In this document: positions 58,024-64,000 of the stretch, one piece after another
How the letters are laid out: every line of letters starts with the position of its first letter
How positions within the stretch are numbered: position 1 is the stretch's first letter
Origin: Serratia marcescens subsp. marcescens ATCC 13880
Lineage (GTDB): Bacteria > Pseudomonadota > Gammaproteobacteria > Enterobacterales > Enterobacteriaceae
DNA length: 64,000 bases
Direction of reading: 5' to 3'
Assembly (NCBI RefSeq): GCF_017299535.1
Contig: NZ_CP071238.1
Span: 1,922,001-1,986,000, forward strand
Notes under the pieces: model-generated
What the model saw: the letters and a program-made list of their open reading frames with translations, nothing else
What the model was told of the DNA's origin: nothing
Database searches by the model: none
Made by a program: the position numbers and the translations under genes

Positions 58024-60330
58024 TTACCCTCTTTCTGCTGGAACTGCAATGCGTGACAGTACGCACCAGTTTGTTAATTTGAATCCCTTTTTGTAATCGC
58101 TCAGGATATTGGATTCATCGCTGATGTTGACCAATGGATGCGTCCAATTGATGCCATTGAAATCTTTGTTGTCGATTGCATTAAACCCGAACCTGAAATA
58201 ATCACCTGCGGCCGGTGGCCCGTTGGTGACAATACGAAATACCCGATCCGAATTTTGCTGGACACTGTTTACCTCTGTTGATTTGAGGCTGAGATCGATA
58301 CCCAGATTGGGTGCAGTGCCGATATCCGTATTGATGCGCAGCGCACCGCCGAGCGGGCTATTGAGTGTGACATCAAAGGTGTTTTCATTGATGGCAACAA
58401 TTGATTCCGGCTCTACCGGTCGCCACTTGCGCCCCTGTGGGTTGGTGAGGCGGTCATACAATGTAAAGTCCTCTGCCTGTCCCTGATACTCACCCAGGAT
58501 GCAATATCCCAATCCGTTCAGGTGCTGGAAATCGCTGGCAAACTGGCGGTTCAAATGATATTTGGGGGTGCTCATGAATACATCCAAGCGCGCTAACGAT
58601 AATTCCCACTGATCGATAGCGATAATGTCGCCCCGCAGCGTTGACTGGCCCGGCCGTGGCACCACCATCACCGAACCTATCTGATCGAGGTCAATCAGAA
58701 TGCGCGAGGCCTGGCCGGTAATTTTCATCAGGTCGGCCTGAGTGTCATTAATCCACTCATCCTGCATGGCCCTGAATTGCCCAAATTCGGAAACGAGTGC
58801 GGAGTCGTGTTCACCAAATGTATAGCCAACGCATTTGACAATAGGGATTTTCCCCACGGCGATGGCGCGATTTGTGAAAGCCTGGCAGGACGTCAGCCCA
58901 TCAAGATACGGCAACGTGCCTTTCTTCAATCCCTCGTAGCCGGTTCCTGATTTTGCATCCATACGCGTCAGAAGGATTGGCATGTCGTCTACAGCGATGC
59001 CGCGTTTTTTATGGCGGCGCAGCACATGCAGAGCGCCAGGCACCTGGCAGTTTTGTCTATACGGCAGGGGCTGCGCGTCGGTAAATCCGCCCAGGGTCGT
59101 GTCTGTTACCGGACCATCTGGCGGCCATTGACAGCCCCGATCTTGCCCCGCACCGGAAAACATGAGCAGGTGCCCCGCATACTCGGGATCGAAATCGGAC
59201 AATCTGGCATCCTGTCCCACGCGCAGCGATTGCCCCCGGCCGTACAATGCGTGTATTTCTGCCGGTTTTAACGGCAATTCCCGGATAGGGTAACCCTGAT
59301 TAACGGGATATCTCAGGGGGAACAATCCGGCGCGCAGAACCGCATTTTCCTGAAAGATGAAGCTGACACCGTCGCGGGTGATGGGCGTTGCGCTTACCAC
59401 GGGGGCGCGATCCCATACTGGCGTTTCAGCTGTTTTGTCTGCAAAGAGGGCGGGAATACCATTATGCGGACGCACCAGCCCCGGCCCGCTCGCGCTGAGA
59501 GCGTCTTGCACAGGTTCATTCATTCCCGGCAACCACAGCCCGCCATCATTATCAATCGCAAGAATCGCATCACTGAGGGCCTTTGCGAACAGCACGAACT
59601 GGTATCCCTCAATGCGGCTACTGAAACCGGCCGGCTGGATGGGTGTGAGGTAATTTTGTACTGGCTCATCCATGCCCGGTAGCCATGCGCCGCCATCGTC
59701 ATCAATGGCGAACAGGGCGTTTTTCATATCCTGTGCAAAAATAACAACCTGATAGCCCGCAATTCGGTTAGAAAATGACGTTGAGACCATATTGCGCAGA
59801 TAATCCTGCATTGGTTCATCTAACCCGGTTGCGACGAGGCCCCCGTCATCATCAATACCAAATAAGCCCTTAATACCTGTACTGTCAGTTATCATGAACT
59901 GGTAGCCGGCCAAATTTGCGCCCAATTGACGCGGAATACGGGCATTGAGAAAATCAAGAGCTGAAGACAGCACTTCAACAAAAGCCAGGCTGGCGTAACT
60001 GTCACCGGTCGGCGTAGCTATACCGTTCTCATTTTTATATAGCTCTACGGCTTTTTCATTGTCTGCTGACAGAACACTGAAAACTGCATCAAGGGGGATC
60101 TTCCCACTATCGATTGCGGCCTGTGCCTTCTCAACACTGGAGTATGGACTTTCGCCGAGGGATACCATAGACATCAGTGTTTCAAACAGATTTTTTAGGT
60201 AGGTAGTTCTGGCGGCTAATTGCGATGCCTGGATATTTCCTACGCCGCTTTCTCCTCCCTTGACCAAATCGCTATCTTCGATTTGATAGATATTTTCCGT
60301 CCACAATGAACGATTATTTAAATTACCCAT
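58024..60330 (-). CDS. Large tail fibre with repeats and SGNH-like hydrolase region
   Basis: The 768-residue product starts MGNLNNRSLWTENIYQIEDS and contains the attachment-type segment QLAARTTYLKNLFETLMSM. Three tandem 50-residue repeats follow at 141, 191 and 241, each beginning AGYQ/EGYQ and holding IDDDGG and DEPVQ. Residues about 355-615 look like an SGNH hydrolase: ALYGRGQSLRVG with a candidate nucleophile Ser368, GYTFGEHDSALV, and FASDFQHLNGLGYCILGEY with Asp600/His603. The C-terminal 150 residues are beta-rich. The ATG at 60330 overlaps the end of gene I. It takes the place of P2 H. Confidence 0.85.
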   Translation of the reverse strand: MGNLNNRSLWTENIYQIEDSDLVKGGESGVGNIQASQLAARTTYLKNLFETLMSMVSLGESPYSSVEKAQAAIDSGKIPLDAVFSVLSADNEKAVELYKNENGIATPTGDSYASLAFVEVLSSALDFLNARIPRQLGANLAGYQFMITDSTGIKGLFGIDDDGGLVATGLDEPMQDYLRNMVSTSFSNRIAGYQVVIFAQDMKNALFAIDDDGGAWLPGMDEPVQNYLTPIQPAGFSSRIEGYQFVLFAKALSDAILAIDNDGGLWLPGMNEPVQDALSASGPGLVRPHNGIPALFADKTAETPVWDRAPVVSATPITRDGVSFIFQENAVLRAGLFPLRYPVNQGYPIRELPLKPAEIHALYGRGQSLRVGQDARLSDFDPEYAGHLLMFSGAGQDRGCQWPPDGPVTDTTLGGFTDAQPLPYRQNCQVPGALHVLRRHKKRGIAVDDMPILLTRMDAKSGTGYEGLKKGTLPYLDGLTSCQAFTNRAIAVGKIPIVKCVGYTFGEHDSALVSEFGQFRAMQDEWINDTQADLMKITGQASRILIDLDQIGSVMVVPRPGQSTLRGDIIAIDQWELSLARLDVFMSTPKYHLNRQFASDFQHLNGLGYCILGEYQGQAEDFTLYDRLTNPQGRKWRPVEPESIVAINENTFDVTLNSPLGGALRINTDIGTAPNLGIDLSLKSTEVNSVQQNSDRVFRIVTNGPPAAGDYFRFGFNAIDNKDFNGINWTHPLVNISDESNILSDYKKGFKLTNWCVLSRIAVPAERG

Positions 60331-60934
60331 AGTTTTTCCCACTGTAGGTGTGATTACCGATGTATTTAATACTGCCGTTGTAAGTAACGTCTGATTCAGG
60401 GAGATACCTATCTGGATAAACAGTTATGATGTTTCCATCATGCACAGCAGTAGCGGCATAAATAAAACCGCTGACTTTTACTGCGATATTCAGCTGTGCA
60501 AGATGTCGGCTAACCGGTTTGGCATCAGAAATTAGACGATTTAGTTCAGCCAGCGTTTTTTCTGTTAATCCTACATCCCGAACGTCAATTTCAAGCCGAA
60601 AGGTTCCTGGCCGATCGCCGGCGTCGAACCATTCGGCAAAGGTGGCCGAAAATCCCATGCTCTCAATCACCCGCCGCACCGCGGCGCGGGTGCCCTTACG
60701 ACGGTGAATCCAGTAGGATTGCTGGATCGCCGCTATCTTCTTCTCTGCCGGCCAGTTCTTATCCCAGCGGTCAACCGACAGCGCCCAGGCGAGATACGGC
60801 AACAACTCTACCGGGCAGGCGGTCGGCGTCCAGAGCGTGCGCAGCGCGACAGTGATTGCCGACAGCCGCGCAGTGACGGTTTCGGTGTGGCGCATCCAGG
60901 CGCCGGCGGACGGGGGGAGTAGGGTGTTATTCAT
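60323..60934 (-). CDS. Tail protein I (P2 gpI)
   Basis: The 203-residue product is the P2 gpI family protein that joins the fibres to the baseplate. It has LLPYLAWALSVDRWDKNWPA, QQSYWIHRRKGTRAAVRRVI and TFRLEIDVRD, all typical. Its stop overlaps the fibre start and its start overlaps J, as in the P2 V-W-J-I operon. Confidence 0.94.
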   Translation of the reverse strand: MNNTLLPPSAGAWMRHTETVTARLSAITVALRTLWTPTACPVELLPYLAWALSVDRWDKNWPAEKKIAAIQQSYWIHRRKGTRAAVRRVIESMGFSATFAEWFDAGDRPGTFRLEIDVRDVGLTEKTLAELNRLISDAKPVSRHLAQLNIAVKVSGFIYAATAVHDGNIITVYPDRYLPESDVTYNGSIKYIGNHTYSGKNYG

Positions 60935-61826
60935 CCGTCCCGCCGTTCTCTACCGTGTAGCCGATGTTGCGCGCAGCCTGCGTGTCGGAGATCTGCAGGT
61001 CAGTCGACGGCGAACGCAGTACCACACGCTGTACCCCCTGCACATGCAGCGAGGCAGAGATCGCCGACCTGGCAACGTCACGCCCGATCTTCTTGTCGTT
61101 ATCGGCCAAAAAGCCACGCAGCGACGCCATGGCGGCGTTGATGATGGGTTCCGACTCCGGCCCCGGATACAGGAAAAGCTCCGCATCAATCGAATAGTCG
61201 ACAATATCCGCGCTACGAACTGTTACGCGGTCGCCCAGCGGCCGGACTTCCTCATCGTTGACAGCGGCCGTCACGGCGGCCAGCAGCTCTGGCGAGGCGG
61301 TGCCGTCGCCGTCGGTCGACAGGACGGCGATCACCACCTCCGCCGGTGCCGGGCTGGTTGCCCTGGCGTCAGCGACCTTGCCGCTCGCGCTGCGGGCAAA
61401 ATATTCATACGCCGCCGACGGGCCGGCCACGCTCATGCCCTCGAATGCGGATTGCGCGCGCAGGCGCAGGGCTTCGTCACTTTCCATCACCGCGTCGGAC
61501 GTGTCCGTTTCCTGGGTGATCGTCAGGCGCTCGGTGTCGAGGTTGGCGGCCAGGTTGTCCAGGTCGGTGCCTTCGGCGTGGCTCAGCATACAGGCGGCAG
61601 CCCCCTCGTTGATTCGCCGGCGCAACAGCAATTCGCGGTAGGCCATCGCCTGGGCGATAACGTTGAGCGGCTCGGACTCCAGCGACAGGGCGGCGGCAAC
61701 CGACGCCTGCTGGTCATCAGGAAAGGCGGCGATCATCACCGCCTTGACGTCAACGAGGATCGTCTCGAAGTCGAGCGGCTCGATGATCTGCGGCGATGGC
61801 AGTTGCGACAGGTCAATCGTTGGCAT
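60927..61826 (-). CDS. Baseplate assembly protein J (P2 gpJ)
   Basis: The 299-residue product is a T4 gp6-like baseplate wedge protein. The family start TIDLSQLPSPQIIEPLDFET, AYRELLLRRRINEGAAACML with AEGTDLDNLAANLDTERL, and the central PAEVVIAVLSTDGDGTASPE are present. It overlaps I by eight bases and W by 14 bases. Confidence 0.95.
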   Translation of the reverse strand: MPTIDLSQLPSPQIIEPLDFETILVDVKAVMIAAFPDDQQASVAAALSLESEPLNVIAQAMAYRELLLRRRINEGAAACMLSHAEGTDLDNLAANLDTERLTITQETDTSDAVMESDEALRLRAQSAFEGMSVAGPSAAYEYFARSASGKVADARATSPAPAEVVIAVLSTDGDGTASPELLAAVTAAVNDEEVRPLGDRVTVRSADIVDYSIDAELFLYPGPESEPIINAAMASLRGFLADNDKKIGRDVARSAISASLHVQGVQRVVLRSPSTDLQISDTQAARNIGYTVENGGTDE

Positions 61827-62181
61827 CGTTGTGGCTCCTTAACTCAATCGTCCCGGCGCTTTTCTCCATGCTTTCCGTCAGTATGCCGGCCATCTCGGCC
61901 GTGACAGCGCCGGTGGGCGAATAACTGATGTTGATGGTGTCCAGCGCAAGGCGCGGCTCCCATGCCGCCAGCGCGATCACTGTCGCGCTCATGATCTGCA
62001 GGCGGGTGACGTCGTTTTGCGGGCTGTCGAGCAGGTCTGGCACCAGCGAACCGTAGTTACGGCGCATGACGCGCGAACCGATGGGCGTCAGCAGGATGTC
62101 ATTGGCTGACTGCCAGACGTGATCCGCATCGGTCAGCGTGCCGGTGCCGCTGTTATTCATGCCGCGGTACTTCTCGCTCAT
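61813..62181 (-). CDS. Baseplate wedge protein W (P2 gpW)
   Basis: The 122-residue product is the T4 gp25-like baseplate protein: ANDILLTPIGSRVMRRNYGS with the conserved RxxR motif, then LLDSPQNDVTRLQIMSATVI. It initiates sheath assembly in T4-like tails. It starts within the V stop codon (ATGA overlap). Confidence 0.94.
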   Translation of the reverse strand: MSEKYRGMNNSGTGTLTDADHVWQSANDILLTPIGSRVMRRNYGSLVPDLLDSPQNDVTRLQIMSATVIALAAWEPRLALDTINISYSPTGAVTAEMAGILTESMEKSAGTIELRSHNDAND

Positions 62182-62762
62182 CGGGTGCCCTCCGTCCAGT
62201 CGCCGCCGCGCTGCACGCCGCCGTGGTTGTGGTCATCAACCTTCACGCCGTTCGACACGAAGGTGCCGCCGGTGTGATTGAAATCACCGTGCATCTCGCC
62301 GCCTTCGCTGACGTCGAATTGCCGGGTCTTCAGCAGGTTGGTGCATTCGACGACGGGCGAATCCAGGATCACTTTGACCTCGGCCGTTAATTTGGCGGTC
62401 TTGACGCCGCTGACTTCCAGCGCGCCGGCATCGGCGTCATAACGGAATCTGGCGCCGTCCGGGGCGGTGATCACCATCTCGTTACGCGAGCCGCCGGGGG
62501 CGGGGTGATCGTTGCTGTACAGGCTGCCACCGATAATGGCCGTCTCCGGATTGCCGCCGATGCACAGCAGCCAGACCTGCTCGCCGAGCGACGGCGGCAT
62601 CCAGATGCTGAATGCGCCGGCGCGCTGCGCATTCCAGCGCAGCCAGGTGGTATCTAACCCGCCGGTGGCGACGCGCACGCGCTTGTTGTCTTCGTCGATC
62701 GCCGTGACCACGCCAACGCGGATCAGGTTTTCCAGCAGGCGAATAAGTTCGGCCGCGTCCAC
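62178..62762 (-). CDS. Baseplate spike protein V (P2 gpV)
   Basis: The 194-residue product is the membrane-piercing spike. It has an N-terminal OB-fold (about 10-90, VGVVTAIDEDNKRVRVATGG, WMPPSLGEQVWLLCIGG), a beta-helix and a tip with DDHNHGGV, whose histidines bind iron in P2 gpV. It starts with GTG inside the stop of S. Confidence 0.95.
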   Translation of the reverse strand: MDAAELIRLLENLIRVGVVTAIDEDNKRVRVATGGLDTTWLRWNAQRAGAFSIWMPPSLGEQVWLLCIGGNPETAIIGGSLYSNDHPAPGGSRNEMVITAPDGARFRYDADAGALEVSGVKTAKLTAEVKVILDSPVVECTNLLKTRQFDVSEGGEMHGDFNHTGGTFVSNGVKVDDHNHGGVQRGGDWTEGTR

Positions 62763-63400
62763 TATTTCACCCCCAGCGAGTCAATGACCGAGCGGGCGAT
62801 CGCCATGCGGTCGGCTTTGGTGATCCCCAGCACCTCGCGGCGTGGGTAGGATGCCATCGCGCCGGACTTGTTCACCCTGTCGCGCAGGCCGTACTGGTGC
62901 GTGCGCGCAATGCGGCCCGCAACGCCGGTAAAACCGACGGTGGCGCCGCCGGCATCGGCGCGCGCCTTCAGGAAGCGCGCGGTGCGCAATCGGCGAAACA
63001 TCGGATCGGCCTTGGTGGTGTCCTTGCGCGTCTGGCTGAAGTTGATATCGAGGTAACGCTCGATATCCTCGCGATAGAATGAGCGGACGGCGCCACGGCC
63101 TTCATCGAAACCGGTCAGCATGCGGCCGCGGCTGCTCTTGGTTGCCCGCCAGTTTTTCAGGCGGCGGGTTTCGCCGTTCCAGATAAAGCCAATCCCGGCC
63201 TGAGAGCGCAGCACCTTGCGGCGGCGCTTCTCGAATTTTGAGCCGTCCGGGTTTTCCTGGCGTGCAATGCGCCTCGACTGGCTCTGGCGCAGCATGCGGC
63301 CGACCTCGCGCGCGGTGCGTATACGCCCGGCGGGGGACATGCCGCCGAGAATATTGGCGAACACCTGATCCAGTTCATGAAACAGCGCGGCATCGGTCAT
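62762..63400 (-). CDS. Tail completion protein S / virion morphogenesis protein
   Basis: The 212-residue basic product is of the P2 gpS family. It has LFHELDQVFANILGGMSPAG, RMLRQSQSRRIARQENPDGS and RTHQYGLRDRVN. It ends where V begins. P2 S and R complete the head-tail joint. It is somewhat longer than P2 gpS (150) owing to a central extension of about 50 residues with RSFYREDIERYLDINF. Confidence 0.9.
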   Translation of the reverse strand: MTDAALFHELDQVFANILGGMSPAGRIRTAREVGRMLRQSQSRRIARQENPDGSKFEKRRRKVLRSQAGIGFIWNGETRRLKNWRATKSSRGRMLTGFDEGRGAVRSFYREDIERYLDINFSQTRKDTTKADPMFRRLRTARFLKARADAGGATVGFTGVAGRIARTHQYGLRDRVNKSGAMASYPRREVLGITKADRMAIARSVIDSLGVK

Positions 63401-63858
63401 GGCACCAGCTCCCCGCCGCTCTCAGGATCGAATACGATTTGCCAGTCGCCGCCGTTGATGCGGGGCTTGTCTTCCGCCAGGTGCTGTGTAAGAAGCTTTC
63501 CATTTTGGCGTGTTACCATGACACGCTCCCAAATTGGCACCTTCAGCAACAGATCGGCAGTGTCGTCGTTTGCAATATCAGCTTCGAACTCAATGCTTTT
63601 GTTTTTATCCGGGTTCAATAGCAGGTCTGGCTGGTATTCCCATATCCATCCCAACAGTGGCAGCATCAGGTCATCTAGATCACCCGGGTAGTTCATCACG
63701 AATACCTGGAGCGGATAAACGTACATAAACGAAGGCTCGCCGGTCGCCTGGATTTCGATATGCCCCTTTTCAACAAAAACGGTGAACAGCTCAGGATTGG
63801 CCTTGCACCAGGCACTGGCCGCAGTCAGCGCGTCGCGCAGCAGTTCGGCTTTTTTCAC
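63397..63858 (-). CDS. Tail completion protein R (P2 gpR)
   Basis: The 153-residue product is the P2 gpR family tail completion protein. It reads KKAELLRDALTAASAWCKAN at the start, then YVYPLQVFVMNYPGDLDDLM and LLGWIWEYQPDLLLNPDKNK. It begins with GTG overlapping the end of the Rz1-like gene and ends within the S start. Confidence 0.93.
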   Translation of the reverse strand: MKKAELLRDALTAASAWCKANPELFTVFVEKGHIEIQATGEPSFMYVYPLQVFVMNYPGDLDDLMLPLLGWIWEYQPDLLLNPDKNKSIEFEADIANDDTADLLLKVPIWERVMVTRQNGKLLTQHLAEDKPRINGGDWQIVFDPESGGELVP

Positions 63859-64000
63859 TTCATCCCCCTGGCGATACGCCGTAGTTCGAGTTCTCGTATG
63901 GCCGCCTTATCGGCGTTGCAGGTGTCCAGCGCATCCAGCAGCCGATCCGCCCAGGGCGCCAGGCTGCCGTAAGTCATCGGTGACGGTGCTGCAGGTACAT
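63855..64000 (-). CDS. Rz1/LysC-like spanin, C-terminal part (cut by the window)
   Basis: The last 47 codons of this ORF are in the window. They read ...PMTYGSLAPWADRLLDALDT, then CNADKAAIRELE and end ARGMK. Such a TYGDL..W....L..CN.DK sequence is typical of the outer-membrane spanin (Rz1 or LysC) of P2-like phages, which lies just before R. The signal peptide and lipobox would be beyond the right edge. Confidence 0.65.
   Translation of the reverse strand, partial: VPAAPSPMTYGSLAPWADRLLDALDTCNADKAAIRELELRRIARGMK

Larger units (their letters stand above)
48656..64000. mobile_element. P2-like prophage, tail region (continues past the window)
   Basis: Genes for Ogr, D, sheath, tube, E/E', tape measure, U, fibres, I, J, W, V, S and R are all present with P2-type sequence features. 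Ogr is the outermost gene on the host side, as in P2 beside attR. Reading frames are intact, the E/E' frameshift site is kept and overlaps between genes are typical. The block from FI to U is inverted relative to P2. Capsid, terminase, integrase and repressor genes would be beyond the right end, so the state of the phage is unknown. Confidence 0.93.

Noticed and set aside
1..64000. CRISPR array, tRNA or rRNA genes
   Set aside because: No regularly spaced direct repeats, cloverleaf or rRNA-like sequence was seen on either strand.

Overview
The window looks like a chromosomal segment of a Serratia species (probably S. marcescens or a close relative). Gene content and order follow the 23-25 minute region of the E. 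coli map (opgCGH, mysB, mdtG, lpxL, trhO, yceIJ, solA, bssS, dinI, pyrC, rne, rluC, yceFD, rpmF, plsX, fabHDG, acpP, fabF, pabC, mltG, tmk, holB, ycfH, ptsG). The proteins resemble but are not identical to the E. coli ones, the coding DNA is GC-rich, and several genes absent from that E. coli region are interspersed. The species call is inference from gene content; no rRNA or tRNA gene is present.

Region 1 (1-11.1 kb) carries ylaC, several very small proteins, the K+/H+ antiporter gene cvrA, and the osmoregulated periplasmic glucan genes: opgC divergent from opgG-opgH. The lipoprotein gene yceK, an acetyltransferase gene and mysB follow.

Region 2 (11.1-19.2 kb) is accessory. It has a stand-alone leuA2-type 2-isopropylmalate synthase converging on an AraC-family regulator. 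Next is a compact sulfur-type operon: a SqrR/BigR/YgaV-like ArsR repressor with both sensing cysteines, a 31-bp near-perfect palindromic operator, two YeeE/YedE half-transporters and a VOC protein. A POT peptide transporter, mdtG and a YciI-like protein follow.

Region 3 (19.2-30.5 kb) carries lpxL, trhO, yceJ-yceI, the exporter tqsA, an operon of yceO and a medium-chain dehydrogenase, a LuxR-type regulator with a degenerate receiver, solA, bssS, an IraP-like small protein, dinI with a LexA box, pyrC and a small monooxygenase.

Region 4 (30.5-48.5 kb) is the conserved housekeeping block: rne with a long 5' leader, rluC, maf/yceF, yceD-rpmF-plsX-fabHDG-acpP-fabF for ribosome and fatty acid synthesis, then pabC-mltG-tmk-holB-ycfH. 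ptsG follows, with recognisable CRP, Mlc and SgrS sites.

Region 5 (about 48.6 kb to the window end) is the tail part of a P2-like prophage inserted just downstream of ptsG. It begins with ogr and D on the minus strand. The sheath-tube-E/E'-tape-measure-U block is on the plus strand. Three fibre-region genes and I, J, W, V, S, R and a truncated Rz1-like gene are on the minus strand. Relative to the P2 order the FI-to-U block is inverted, and D is read divergently from FI across one candidate Ogr-binding dyad. The largest fibre protein has three 50-residue repeats and a probable SGNH-type hydrolase region. Integrase, capsid and terminase genes are not in the window, so whether the phage is intact cannot be judged.
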